From assembly GCA_934271655.1 (NCBI GenBank), contig CAKQRW010000020.1, forward strand, positions 1 to 52,094: DNA of 52,094 nt, in the 5' to 3' direction. A model generated the notes under the pieces. It had not been told where the DNA came from and made no database searches. It saw only the letters and a list, made by a program, of their open reading frames with translations. Origin of the DNA: an uncultured Bacteroidaceae bacterium (GTDB taxonomy: Bacteria; Bacteroidota; Bacteroidia; Bacteroidales; Bacteroidaceae). This document shows, in pieces, positions 1 through 10,300 of this stretch. Made by a program: the position numbers and the translations under genes. Each line of letters starts with the position of its first letter. Position 1 is the stretch's first letter.

Positions 1-97
1 CTCTGCCTAAATTTCGATGGGTAACTATCAAATTGTTACTTTTTGAAATGTTAATAGTTTTTCGTGGACAGTAGTCCTCCTCACTACTGGAGCAGCG

Positions 98-3000
98 ATG
101 GCGCAGACCAAAGTCACTGGTACGGTAGTGTCGCAAGACGACAATGAGCCAGTAGTCGGTGCAGCAGTCAGAGTGGCAGGCACCAACATTGGCGTAGCCA
201 CAGACATCAACGGCAAGTTCACAATCACATGCCCAAAGGGCAAGAACACCCTCAATGTCACCTATGTGGGCATGGAACCAGTGCAGGTGAGCGCACGCGA
301 CAAGATGCGCATCACACTCCACAGCAACGACAACGACATCAACGAGGTCATCGTCGTGGCTTACGGCTCGCAGAAGAAGGCATCCTTCACAGGAGCCGCA
401 TCGACCATCAAGGGCGAGAACATCGAGAAGCTTCAAGTATCCAACCTTACCAAGGCCTTTGAAGGCTCAGTATCGGGCGTGCAGACATCATCCGCCACAG
501 GCTCTCCTGGTACAGACGCCAAGATCATCATACGAGGCATAGGCTCCATCTCCAGCAGCCAGCAGCCACTCATCGTGGTGGACGGCGTGCCTTATGAGGG
601 AAGCCTCAACTCCATCCCATCCATGGACGTGGAGAGCATCACAGTGCTGAAAGACGCTGCTGCCAACTCCATGTACGGAGCGCGCGGCTCAAACGGCGTC
701 ATCATGGTCACCACCAAGGGCAGCAAAGCCGGCAAGACCAAGATCAGCTTTGACGGACGCGTGGGCTTCAACACACGCGGCGTGCCAACATACGACATCA
801 TCACCGACCCAGGAGAATACTACGAGATGATGTATGAGTCGTACCGCAACTCGCTCCTCGGCTCCATGTCATACGCGGAGGCCAACGCCTACGCCGCAGA
901 GCACCTCATCGACAAGAACCTGAAATACAACTGCTACAAGGGCATAGCAGACAACCAGATAATAGACCCGCTGACAGGCAAGCTCAATCCAAACGCCAAG
1001 GCACGCAAGTGGAACGACAAGTGGTCGAAGGACCCGTTCAAGAACGGCCTGAGACAGGAGTACAACGTCAACGTGCAGGGCGGCGACGAGAACACCCAGG
1101 CATACGCCTCTCTTGGCTACCTCTCTGACGAGGGCTACATGGTAGGCTCAAAGTTTGAGCGCATATCAGCCCGCCTGAAGCTCGACCAGAAAATCAACGA
1201 CCATGTGAAGATAGGCGGCAACATAGCCTATGCCAACACCAGCCTCTCGAAATTTGCAGACGTTGACCAGCTTGGCACAACCGACGGCTATTACCAGAAC
1301 ATCTTCATGTTCTCACAGATGATAGCCCCTATCTATCCTATCTACATGTACGACGCTGACGGCAACCGCCTGAAAGACGCCAACGGCAAAGACCGCTACG
1401 ACTTCGGCACAGAGAACCAGCGCCCGTATTCCTCTGAACAGAACCCTCTGGCTGTGGCCAAGGAAAACAAGGTGGAGGACATATCGGACAACCTGAGCAC
1501 ACGCGGCTACTTCCAGTGGGACTTCCTCAACGACTTCAGGTTTACAGCCAACATAGCGTACGACCTCTTCAACTCCGACAATGACTATTACAACACCCCT
1601 ATCGGCGGTGACGCTGCCAATGTGGGCGGACGCGACGAGAAAGAGAAATTGCGCTACGGTGCGCTCAACGCCAACCAGCTGATAGACTGGAACCACAAGT
1701 TCAATGAGCACGGTGTGCATGTCCTCCTCGGACACGAGACAAAGAACGACCAGCAGAAATACATTTATGGCCACATGACAGGCTTTGCTGACCCAAGCAA
1801 CAGCGAGTTCAACAATGCCTCCACATACCAGGACCTGAAGAGCCACACCAATGAGTACGCTCTCGAAGGCTTCTTCGCCAAGGCTGAGTATGACTACAAG
1901 GACCGCTACTACTTCACAGCCAGCATCCGCCGAGACGGCTCGTCAAAGTTCAGCAAGGACAACCGCTGGGGCAACTTCTGGGCTGTGGGCGGCTCATGGC
2001 GCCTGAAGGAAGAGCCATTCATGAAGGACATCAAGTGGATCAACAACCTGAAGGTGAAGGCAAGCTACGGCACCCAGGGCAACGACAACATCCTCGACAG
2101 CTATGGCCGCACCATCTGGAGGGCCTACTCCGACCTCTATGAGGTCAAGCGAGTAAACAACCAGTCAGCCTTCGAGAAGGTGATGCGCGGCAATCCTGAC
2201 CTCACATGGGAGAAGAGCCAGAACTTCAACGCAGGCTTTGAGGCATCTCTCTTCCACCGTCTGAACGTGGGTTTCGACTTCTTCGTCAAGAAGACCAACG
2301 ACATGATTTATGCCAGCCCGCTCGCTGCATCGGAAGGCACACCTTCCTTCATCTACCGCAACGAGATGGACATGAAGAATGTCGGCTTCGAGTTTGAGGC
2401 AGACGGCGACATCATCAAGACAAAAGACATCAGATGGAACATGGCGCTCAACCTCACCCACTACAAGAACTCGCTCACCAAGCTCCCCGACTCTAAGCCC
2501 GCAAGCGAGTATCCTGACGGCTACGAGGCAGGACGCTACTGGAGAAAGAAGGGCGGCTCGCTCTACGACTACTACCTGCTCGAGTATGTCGGCGTGGACG
2601 AGAAGACCGGTCTGCCACAGTACAACAAGTACACCAAAAACGAGGACGGTACAGAGACCGTCAGCATCGTCAACAAGTCTTCAGAGGCATCTTACCGCCA
2701 GACAGGCAAGTCGGCTATACCAGACCTCACAGGCGGCATCTCCACTACAGTGGAGGCCTACGGCTTCGACCTCTCCATCCAGACAGCCTTCCAGATTGGC
2801 GGCCATGTGCTTGACAGCTACTACAAAAGCCTGATGAACGCAGGCGACCTGGGCACAAACTTCCACAAGGACATGTTCAAGCGCTGGACTCCAAACAACA
2901 CCAGCACCGACATTCCTAAGCTCTACTGGCAGGGACAAGACGCAAGCATCGACGCCTACAGCGACTTTTTCCTCACCAACGCGTCATACTTCAGCCTCCG

Positions 3001-3205
3001 CAACATCACCCTGGGCTACACTCTGCCACAGAACATCGCCAAGACTCTGGGCATAGAGAAGCTGCGCGTCTACCTGGCAGGCGACAACATCTGGTTCTCT
3101 TCCAAACGCAAGGGACTCGATGTGCGCCAGACATTCAGCGGCACCACAGGCTATGTCTACTCAGCCATGAGCACATACTCATTCGGCGTGAACCTCACAT
3201 TCTGA
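98..3205 (+). CDS. SusC/RagA-family TonB-dependent outer-membrane transporter
   Basis: Takes up glycan fragments across the outer membrane with its SusD partner, powered by TonB. Domains in order: a carboxypeptidase-regulatory-like N-terminal domain (about residues 5-70, GTVVSQDDNEPVVGA), a plug domain (about 85-215, with VVDGVPYEG and GSNGVIMVTTKG), then a long beta-barrel ending in a terminal aromatic residue (SFGVNLTF). The length of 1035 aa is normal for the family. The start is a problem: the first ATG in the open frame lies at the end of a signal-peptide-like stretch (VVLLTTGAAMAQ), and no ATG, GTG or TTG is available upstream before an in-frame TGA at 44-46. An in-frame ATG sits before that TGA at 17. 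As written, the protein would lack most of its export signal, so a sequence error, nonsense mutation or one-base deletion is possible. It is followed by susD and a lipoprotein gene in the same direction. Family call is firm; substrate unknown. Confidence 0.93.
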   Translation: MAQTKVTGTVVSQDDNEPVVGAAVRVAGTNIGVATDINGKFTITCPKGKNTLNVTYVGMEPVQVSARDKMRITLHSNDNDINEVIVVAYGSQKKASFTGAASTIKGENIEKLQVSNLTKAFEGSVSGVQTSSATGSPGTDAKIIIRGIGSISSSQQPLIVVDGVPYEGSLNSIPSMDVESITVLKDAAANSMYGARGSNGVIMVTTKGSKAGKTKISFDGRVGFNTRGVPTYDIITDPGEYYEMMYESYRNSLLGSMSYAEANAYAAEHLIDKNLKYNCYKGIADNQIIDPLTGKLNPNAKARKWNDKWSKDPFKNGLRQEYNVNVQGGDENTQAYASLGYLSDEGYMVGSKFERISARLKLDQKINDHVKIGGNIAYANTSLSKFADVDQLGTTDGYYQNIFMFSQMIAPIYPIYMYDADGNRLKDANGKDRYDFGTENQRPYSSEQNPLAVAKENKVEDISDNLSTRGYFQWDFLNDFRFTANIAYDLFNSDNDYYNTPIGGDAANVGGRDEKEKLRYGALNANQLIDWNHKFNEHGVHVLLGHETKNDQQKYIYGHMTGFADPSNSEFNNASTYQDLKSHTNEYALEGFFAKAEYDYKDRYYFTASIRRDGSSKFSKDNRWGNFWAVGGSWRLKEEPFMKDIKWINNLKVKASYGTQGNDNILDSYGRTIWRAYSDLYEVKRVNNQSAFEKVMRGNPDLTWEKSQNFNAGFEASLFHRLNVGFDFFVKKTNDMIYASPLAASEGTPSFIYRNEMDMKNVGFEFEADGDIIKTKDIRWNMALNLTHYKNSLTKLPDSKPASEYPDGYEAGRYWRKKGGSLYDYYLLEYVGVDEKTGLPQYNKYTKNEDGTETVSIVNKSSEASYRQTGKSAIPDLTGGISTTVEAYGFDLSIQTAFQIGGHVLDSYYKSLMNAGDLGTNFHKDMFKRWTPNNTSTDIPKLYWQGQDASIDAYSDFFLTNASYFSLRNITLGYTLPQNIAKTLGIEKLRVYLAGDNIWFSSKRKGLDVRQTFSGTTGYVYSAMSTYSFGVNLTF

Positions 3206-3266
3206 TGAGCGTTAGCACTAACAGGCATAAGATTCAAAACATCGCATACTTATACAGAAAACAAAT

Positions 3267-4760
3267 ATGAAAATCAGCAAATATATAGGAATGGGACTGG
3301 TGGCCATAGCCTCTCTCTCCTCATGCAGCGGCGATTTCCTTGACACAGAGTATACCGAGAACCTTGACAAGGACGCTGCTATGGAAGCCGGAAACAACGA
3401 CCCGACGGCGTTCCTCAACGGCATGTGGTCATTCATGGTAAAATTCAACGTGACAGAATCCGACGCTCACGATGACTTCAGCTACATGTCGGTGCTTCAC
3501 GCCACAGACATGATGTCGGAAGACATAGCCATGGCAGCCTTCCACTGGTTCGGCTACGACTACGGCTTCGACAACCGCATGTACAACTACCGCCGCACCA
3601 GTGTGAACTGGGCAACATTCTACACGCTCATATCCAAGGCCAACGAGATCATCGGCCTCTATCCCGACGGAGGCAGCACAACGACAGAGAAAGGTCTCGT
3701 AGGCCAGGCATATGCCGTGCGCGGCATGTCATACTACTACCTCATCCAGCTCTACCAGAACTGCGTGAAGGCCGACAACACCCTCAACCTTGACGCTCCA
3801 GGCGTGCCGCTGAAACTTCTGTCTTCCGACGGAGCCACTCCAGAAGAGATTGACGCAGCCCTCGGACGCAACACGGTAAAGAGAGTGTTTGAGCAGATAG
3901 AGAGCGACTTCTCAAAGGCTGTGGCAGACCTCCAGGGCTACACACCTCAGAGCAAGAACGAGATAAGCCTCAACGTGGCACTTGGACTCCAGGCACGCTA
4001 CTATCTCCTCACACAGCAATGGGACAAGGCGGCTCAGGCTGCTAAGGCTGCACAGGCAGGCTTCACCATCATGGACGAGAAAGGTCTCCAGGACGGATTC
4101 ATGGACATCAGCAACGAGGAATGGATGTGGGGCTTCGACCACAACACAGAGACGCAGACCTCATTCGCCTCGTTCTTCTCTATGATATCGGCCAACGCTC
4201 CAGGCTATGCAGGCTTGGGCTTCAACACCAGCCTCATCGACGCCCGACTCTACAGCAAGATGAGCGACACCGACCTGCGCAAGCAGTACTGGTTCAATGG
4301 TCCTAAAGGCAAGGAGAACACTCAGTACTACGGAGCATCCCTTCCATACGCACCACAGAAGTTTGGCGACGACGGCAACTGGACCATGGACTACGTCTAC
4401 ATGCGCGCAGCAGAGATGGTGCTCATCGAGGCTGAGGCACTCGCACACCAGAACAAGAACGCAGAGGCTGCCACAGCGCTGAAGAAACTCATGGCAAAGC
4501 GCGACCCGGCCTGGAACAATACAAGCGTATCTGTCAACGACGTGGTGCTCCAGCGCCGCATCGAGCTGTGGGGCGAGGGCTTTGCCTACTTCGACCTCAA
4601 GCGTCTGAACAAGGGCATTGACCGCTCATACAGCGGCAACAATCACCTTGCCGGATACGACATCGCCGTTCCTGCACAGGATCCAAAATGGACATACCAG
4701 ATTCCACGCAAGGAGCTTCAGGAGAACACACACATCAGCGAGACAGACCAGAATCCATAA
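3267..4760 (+). CDS. SusD/RagB-family glycan-binding lipoprotein
   Basis: Surface lipoprotein that caps the SusC barrel and binds the glycan before import. The 497-residue protein begins with a lipoprotein signal peptide ending in LSSC, with the lipidated cysteine at residue 20, followed directly by the typical SusD opening GDFLDTEYTENL. The TPR-type helical core is visible around AYAVRGMSYYYLIQLYQ, and the C-terminal part has the family signature RRIELWGEGFAYFDLKRL. The gene starts 61 bp after the susC stop codon and is probably cotranscribed with it. There is no clear Shine-Dalgarno sequence, which is usual in Bacteroidetes. The family assignment is secure; the ligand cannot be read from the sequence. 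Confidence 0.95.
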   Translation: MKISKYIGMGLVAIASLSSCSGDFLDTEYTENLDKDAAMEAGNNDPTAFLNGMWSFMVKFNVTESDAHDDFSYMSVLHATDMMSEDIAMAAFHWFGYDYGFDNRMYNYRRTSVNWATFYTLISKANEIIGLYPDGGSTTTEKGLVGQAYAVRGMSYYYLIQLYQNCVKADNTLNLDAPGVPLKLLSSDGATPEEIDAALGRNTVKRVFEQIESDFSKAVADLQGYTPQSKNEISLNVALGLQARYYLLTQQWDKAAQAAKAAQAGFTIMDEKGLQDGFMDISNEEWMWGFDHNTETQTSFASFFSMISANAPGYAGLGFNTSLIDARLYSKMSDTDLRKQYWFNGPKGKENTQYYGASLPYAPQKFGDDGNWTMDYVYMRAAEMVLIEAEALAHQNKNAEAATALKKLMAKRDPAWNNTSVSVNDVVLQRRIELWGEGFAYFDLKRLNKGIDRSYSGNNHLAGYDIAVPAQDPKWTYQIPRKELQENTHISETDQNP

Positions 4761-4791
4761 ACTCTAACAAGACATAAAGGAACACACTAAT

Positions 4792-5601
4792 ATGAAAAAG
4801 ACTTTATTTTCATTACTCGCCTGCGCTGCCATGACCTTTGCGTTCAGCAGCTGCAACGACACCATGGACGACAAGGCAGATGTGGAGGCAGGATGGCACA
4901 AGGCAGAGAAGCCTGCGGCTACTCTGAGCCTGTCTGGCACAACATTCAGCTCTACTGACGCATCTATGACCGTCAGCGACACCACAGACGTACTGGAGTA
5001 TGGCGTGCAGTATTCCACTGCGGCCGACTTCGCCACAAGCGAGTATGCCGCAGCCGACGGCATCGACCCTGCGACATCATTCACCCTGAGCGGACTGGCA
5101 GACAACACTACCTACTACCTGCGCTCTTACATCGTGACACGCAGCAATGGCACCATCCTGGGCGATGAGACACGAACTATCACCACTCCTGTTGCGCCTA
5201 TCTTCACTATCGAGGGCACATATGCCGCTGCAGACTTCGTCATGAACGAGGATGACGGGAGCTTTGCCCAAGACGGCGATTCCTACGAGGTGTCCATCGC
5301 CTTCGTTGAAGGCAGCAGCACAGAGGTGAAAGTCACCAACCTCATGGGCGGAGAAGAGACACTCACTGGCACATACGATGCAGACAACCAGACAATAACT
5401 ATTGACGCTGGCAAGACTCTGTTTGAACATCCTAACTACGGAGACTGCCATGAGACTCCTGTTGACGAAGACCTTGAGTCTCTGGATAAATGGATTATTT
5501 CCTTCACTCCAAAAGGCGGAGCGCTTGAGACATCACTCTTCAGCCTCGACTGCTCAGCTGGACAGTTCGGCTACTACATAATAAGCATGAACCACAAATA
5601 A
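4792..5601 (+). CDS. SusE/F-position surface lipoprotein with fibronectin-like domain
   Basis: A 269-residue lipoprotein with a signal peptide ending FSSC (lipidated Cys at about residue 21). Residues about 40-135 look like a fibronectin type III-like fold: the YGVQYSTAADF and LSGLADNTTYYLRSYIVT segments are characteristic of such strands. The remaining 130 residues form a separate domain that I do not recognise, with a repeated beta-strand look (GSFAQDGDSYEVSIAFVEG). It lies 31 bp after susD and before a strong terminator, which is the place of SusE/SusF-type accessory glycan-binding lipoproteins. An auxiliary surface glycan-binding role is therefore inferred from position and lipidation, not from a recognised binding domain. 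Confidence 0.7.
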   Translation: MKKTLFSLLACAAMTFAFSSCNDTMDDKADVEAGWHKAEKPAATLSLSGTTFSSTDASMTVSDTTDVLEYGVQYSTAADFATSEYAAADGIDPATSFTLSGLADNTTYYLRSYIVTRSNGTILGDETRTITTPVAPIFTIEGTYAAADFVMNEDDGSFAQDGDSYEVSIAFVEGSSTEVKVTNLMGGEETLTGTYDADNQTITIDAGKTLFEHPNYGDCHETPVDEDLESLDKWIISFTPKGGALETSLFSLDCSAGQFGYYIISMNHK

Positions 5602-5682
5602 ACGGAAAGCCTTGCGACGCACTTGGCAACAAGAGGCTTCGCAATGAGTCTATAGTATCCAAGAAGGCTCAGAGAATATGAC

Positions 5683-5723
5683 AAAGGTGCAGTTGCCCAA
5701 TGGCAACTGCACCTTTACTTTTC
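5683..5723 (+). terminator. Rho-independent terminator after the susC-susD-lipoprotein unit
   Basis: Perfect 15-bp stem (AAAGGTGCAGTTGCC at 5683-5697 pairing with 5702-5716), 4-base loop CAAT, then a T-rich run (TTTACTTTTC). It separates the import genes from the MaoC-type gene downstream. Confidence 0.9.
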
Positions 5724-5809
5724 ACTTCTTTCACTCCGTGAGAGGGCGCATTATGCACAAGCCGTATCGCTTTTTCCGCATTTATCCCCTCAATTAAGAA
5801 AAAAATTCA

Positions 5810-5817
5810 TATCTTTG
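5810..5817 (+). promoter_or_regulatory. Bacteroidetes-type -7 box for the MaoC-like gene
   Basis: TATCTTTG followed by CAT matches the Bacteroidetes -7 consensus TAnnTTTG and lies 58 bp before the start codon. A convincing -33 element is not visible. Confidence 0.5.
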
Positions 5818-5874
5818 CATTTTGATTAGAGGAAACATTTTATTCTACAACGCATACTAACACGCACATACATA

Positions 5875-6339
5875 ATGGAAAAACTCATCATCAACTCCTA
5901 CGAAGAGTTCGCCTCTCACCTTGGCGAACAGATTGGCACAAGCGAATGGCTTGAGGTATCACAAGAACGCATCAACCTCTTTGCCGACGCCACTCTCGAC
6001 CACCAGTGGATACATGTGGACACGGAGCGCGCCAAGACCGACAGCCCTTACAAATCTACCATTGCCCACGGTTACCTCACACTCTCGCTCCTTCCACATC
6101 TCTGGCAGGAGATTATCCAAGTCAACAACGTAAAGATGCTTGTCAACTACGGCATGGACCAGATGAGATTCGGCCAGCCTGTGCTGTCAGGCCAGCGCGT
6201 GCGTCTCACCGCCAGTCTCCACGACATCTCCAACATACGCGGCATCTGCAAGGCGCAGATCAAGTTCAAGCTGGAGATTGAGGGCCAGAAGAAGCAGGCT
6301 CTTGAAGGCTTGGCCACATTCCTCTACTACTTCAAATGA
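5875..6339 (+). CDS. MaoC-like hot-dog-fold dehydratase / R-specific enoyl-CoA hydratase-like protein
   Basis: A 154-residue single-domain protein of the MaoC family, which hydrate or dehydrate (R)-3-hydroxyacyl thioesters. The family's catalytic block is visible at about residues 36-47 (FADATLDHQWIHVD), where the Asp and His of the R-hydratase motif are retained. It is followed by the conserved AHGYLTLSLLPHL segment at about 63-75. Length matches the stand-alone enzymes of this class. It has its own -7 box and follows a terminator, so it is probably transcribed on its own and is not obviously part of the glycan-uptake unit. The physiological substrate is unknown; a role in acyl-CoA or acyl-ACP metabolism is an inference from the family. 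Confidence 0.88.
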   Translation: MEKLIINSYEEFASHLGEQIGTSEWLEVSQERINLFADATLDHQWIHVDTERAKTDSPYKSTIAHGYLTLSLLPHLWQEIIQVNNVKMLVNYGMDQMRFGQPVLSGQRVRLTASLHDISNIRGICKAQIKFKLEIEGQKKQALEGLATFLYYFK

Positions 6340-6477
6340 TAAATGACATACGACACATGGCATGGCACACATGCCACACGATAGGCGCATGCACTTCCGC
6401 ACCAAACATCTGCAGGATGCGGATGACATACGCAGTCAGCCTCTTACATTTAGAAGATGCGGACACCATGCCATAAG

Positions 6478-6525
6478 AAGAGATGAGACCTGGGGGCACA
6501 GCTCCAGGTCTCATCTCTTTATTTT
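6478..6525 (+). terminator. Terminator hairpin between the MaoC-like gene and the LuxR gene
   Basis: Perfect 16-bp stem (6478-6493 with 6504-6519, arm AAGAGATGAGACCTGG) with a 10-base loop, followed on the + strand by TATTTTA. It serves the MaoC-like gene; the tail on the - strand is weaker. Confidence 0.85.
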
Positions 6526-6540
6526 ACATAATAAGGCATA

Positions 6541-6619
6541 ATGAACCACTCTATAATATCATGATGAACCACTCTATAATATCATGATGAACCGCTCTAT
6601 AATATCATGATGAACCGCT
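6541..6619. repeat. 23-bp tandem repeat, 3.4 copies
   Basis: Three complete copies of a 23-bp unit (ATGAACCACTCTATAATATC plus ATG) at 6541-6563, 6564-6586 and 6587-6609 and a partial copy at 6610-6619. The only change is A to G at the eighth base from the third copy on. It sits at the 3' end of the LuxR-type gene. Confidence 0.95.
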
Positions 6620-6625
6620 GAGTAC

Positions 6626-7192
6626 CTACAGGTCGCCCACCTCCACAAGCCCGTTCATCACAGCATAAATAATCACATCAGCCAAAGAGCGTGCGTGGAG
6701 TTTCTCCATGATATTGCGGCGGTGGGTTATCACCGTGGTGACACTTATATTGAGCCTGTCCGCTATTTCCTTGTTTATATATCCCTTGGCCAAGAGCACA
6801 GCCACCTCCGCCTCACGGACAGACAACTCAGATCTGCGGCCAGCTGGCGGCAGCGCCTCACCATGCCCCTGACGGCGTATGGACAAGATAGACTTAACCA
6901 GACACCTCTCAGGCTGGCATACATTGAGTGTAGGCACGCCAGCCACCTGCATGTCGCCATTGACAAGCACTATGGGCCGCTTGCCGCTTTCTCTGAAGAA
7001 AGACGCGTACTCAAAATATATGCGCGAGGAGACGAAGTAATGCACAAAACCTTCCTCACCCGAGCGCCTCAGTTCCTCGAACGAGATGAAGACACTCACA
7101 TCAGCCATAGGGATGATGTCTGTCAACAGCCTGCGCAAGCCCATGGCCGCAAGCACATTGTGGTCGATTACCGCTATCTTAAATCCATGCAT
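6626..7192 (-). CDS. LuxR/NarL-type transcription regulator with degenerate receiver domain
   Basis: 188 residues. The C-terminal third is a clear LuxR-type helix-turn-helix (about 121-185: LSVREAEVAVLLAKGYINKE, then SVTTVITHRRNIMEKL). The N-terminal 115 residues look like a receiver domain (KIAVIDHNVLAAMGLRRLL), but the acidic pair is IDH instead of DD, and the strand that should carry the phospho-accepting Asp reads HYFVSSRIYF. It is therefore probably not phosphorylated in the usual way. The start codon lies 112 bp downstream of the stop codon of the hybrid regulator on the same strand, so the two may be cotranscribed. Function is DNA binding; targets are not visible. Confidence 0.87.
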   Translation of the reverse strand: MHGFKIAVIDHNVLAAMGLRRLLTDIIPMADVSVFISFEELRRSGEEGFVHYFVSSRIYFEYASFFRESGKRPIVLVNGDMQVAGVPTLNVCQPERCLVKSILSIRRQGHGEALPPAGRRSELSVREAEVAVLLAKGYINKEIADRLNISVTTVITHRRNIMEKLHARSLADVIIYAVMNGLVEVGDL

Positions 7193-7195
7193 ATA

Positions 7196-7221
7196 AGTAA
7201 GTGCTCAAAATTATTTAATGC
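7196..7221 (+). repeat. Half-copy of a dispersed intergenic repeat
   Basis: TAAGTAAGTGCTCAAAATTA is nearly the same as sequences at 43441, 43686-43698 (inverted), 43746 and 46018. It lies in the gap between the LuxR and hybrid-regulator genes. Confidence 0.7.
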
Positions 7222-7304
7222 CGTGCCATCGGAAATGAATGCTTATCCGGAAGGCAGAATCTACTATGCCTGACCTTTCTTTACATTCGCCGCAGTCACA
7301 CCCG

Positions 7305-10300
7305 TCATTGCAGCAGCTTGTCAAGCAAGTTCTCATCCTCAGTCTCCTTGTAGTAAGCCATAAACTCCCTTGGGGACATCTTGAAGTATTCCCTGAACGA
7401 GGCCGCGAAATAGCTCGGGCTGCTGAAGCCCACGCTATACATCACCTCACTAATATTGTTGTTGCTGTGCGCCAGCATGTAGGCCGCGCATTTAAGCCTG
7501 TACGACTTGACATAGGCATTCGGAGTCATGCCGCACTCATCCTTCATCCTCCGGCACAACTGGCTCTTTGACATTCCCACATCATCTGCCAGACGCTGTA
7601 TGGAATATTCACCATCGCCAAGATGCTCCTTCACACAAGCGTTGATGCGCTCCATGACGCTCACAGACTGCATGCCCGCTGTGGCCACATCGACCGCAGC
7701 GCCGATGTCCATGCGCCTCATGCGCCTGCGGGCATTCTCACGCACCTTCAGCACATGTGCTATGGCAGAGCGCAGGAGCTGAATGCTCACTGGCTTCTCC
7801 AGATAATAGTCCACCTGCATGTTCAGGCTGTGCAGCTGCAGAGTCTCATTGCCCTCGCCAGTAAGCATGACCACCGGGATGCTGTCGCTCTCTGGGTTTG
7901 ACTTGATGCGCTGGCACAGCTCCATGCCATCGCCATCGGCCATCTTATAGTCAGTGACCACCACATCGGGCCTCTTTGCCACCACCTGTTGCCATGCCTG
8001 GTTGCCAGAGAAGGCCACAAGCACATTGCAGTCTTTCTCCAGCTGCGACTTGACAAACTCCACCACATCGTTGTCGTCGTCCACAACAAGCACAGTGGCT
8101 CTGTTATCTATCTCGGCATTCTTTGCGTTGCAGAACGGGAACGTGAGGCGGAACTCCACGCCATCAGGCTCAATGTTGCTTACCTCCATCCTGCCGTGGT
8201 GCAGCTTCACCAGCTCATTGGCAAGGTTGAGCCCGATGCCCGAACCCGAAGCGTTGTTGCCTGCCGAGCCGCGATAGAAACGCTCATAGAGATGCTTCAT
8301 GTCCTCTTCATCGAAATGTGAGCCTGAGTTGTAGAACGACAGCACCACCTTGCCGCCAGACACAGCGCTGCGCGCTATTATCTTTCCGCCATCCGGGGTG
8401 AACTTGAAGGCATTGGAAAGGATATTGTTCATCACCTTGTCAAAATGCCTGTCATCAAAGAACATGGGAATCTCAGGCTCCTGGTGCTCCACCACAAAGG
8501 AGATGTTCTTCACGGCAGCGGCTCCCTTGAACCGCTCAAAGACCTGGTTGGCATACGCCACATAGTCATGCTCCTCCAGCTTGAGATGGAACTGTCCGGA
8601 ATCAATGTTCTGTATGTCCGTTATCTGCTTCACTATGTCAAGGAGCTTCTGGCAGTTGCGCTGCATGATGGAATATATCTCCAGCCTATTCTCGTCTTTC
8701 TCCTCCTCAGCCAGTCCCTTCAGCGGAGCCTGTATCATCATCAGCGGTGACTTCAGCTCATGGGCGAAGCTTGTGAACATCCTCAGCTTGGAGTCTCTCA
8801 TGTCCTTGGCCATCCTGGCCTCCTCTATCTCACGCTTCTGCAACCTGCGCTCCATCCACATGCGGCGGAACATCCACGCTACAAGCAGCACGATGAGCGC
8901 ATAGACCAGCACAGCCCACACGCTGGCAAACCATGGAGCATCTACAGTCACCCTGATGCTCTTCTCTATGGCCTTGTCGGGATAGTCCTCATAGTAGGCT
9001 CTCACTCTCAACGTGTATTCACCTGCATGCAACGAGGCGTAGGAGGCCTGTGCCACACCCACGTCTCTGTGCCAATGGCTGTCGTAGCCCTCCAGAATGT
9101 AGTCGTAATGTATGCGGCCAGGGTCGGACATCTCTGGAGAGCAGAAAGAGATGACGAAGGAATTGTTTGACGAATTGAGATGTATGCGGGTGGCATACAT
9201 GACCGAAGCGTCGAGCACGTCACCATCAGGAGAGTAGTTGACTTCATTTGAGCCTATCTGCAGCCGAGTGAAGAAGAGAGTTCCTACGTCGGCATTGCGT
9301 CTCTCCACTTCTCCTGGTTCGAAGACGAGCATGCCGTTGTCGCCGCCAAACATCACCCTGCCATCTGGCGAGAGTGCCGAGGAGGCGCGATGAAACTCTC
9401 CCATGAAATATCCAGAGAAAGACGTGTAGTTTTTCACCTCGTGCGTACTGACATTGATGGATGCCACCCCCATCATGGTAGACACCCACACGTAGGAGCC
9501 AGTGACCACGATGCTCCTCACATCGTTGGAGAGCAAGCCAGAGCTGCTGTCCACCACGGTGGTCTTGCCTGTCTTCATGTTGCGGAAGAACACGCCCTCG
9601 CTGCCAGCCAGCACTATCTCGTCACCTATCTGCTGCACATCCACCATCTCGAAGAAGTCCTGGTTCTTGTACTTGAATGTGCCTTCCTTGCCTGTCTTCA
9701 TGTTGCGGTAGTTCACGCTATTGGACGTGCATGTCCACAGAGTCCCCTCCGAATCCAGAAAACTCTTCACCAGCCAGTGGTTGGCAAGCGTCTTGTAGTT
9801 GCATTCCACCAGTGTCCTGGCTGCCACGTCAATCCTATAGATGCCACCGCCATTAGTGGAGACATAGATGATGTCGCCCTCTTCGTCATAGCACAGATGC
9901 ATCACCATATCATTGGCAAGCTCGCCCAGCCATGCTCCATCGCCCAATGTCCACACGCCGCCAACCAGCATCTGCACTCCTCCGCCATACGTGCCGCACC
10001 ATACCGTGCCATGCTTGTCGACCATCACCGTCTGCACCAAGCTGGAACGCAAGCCATCATTGTATCTCTCCGAGCCGTCTCTCGTGACGCGAAACACGCC
10101 ACCGCCATCTGTTCCTGCCCAGCACGCTCCATCGGCAGAGAAGGCCATTGATGTGACGCACGAGACATTGGAGCCGTCATTCTGCGGAGAGAGAGCCACA
10201 TGACTGAACAGCCCCCTATTCTTAGGCACCACCAGCACACCCTTCTGCATCACCTCCACTATGAGATTGCCGTCTGCATCCTCTGCCATGCCCGCCACCT

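Noticed and set aside
6541..6619. CRISPR array
   Set aside because: The units are directly joined without spacers; it is a simple tandem repeat. No cas genes or spaced repeats occur anywhere in the window.
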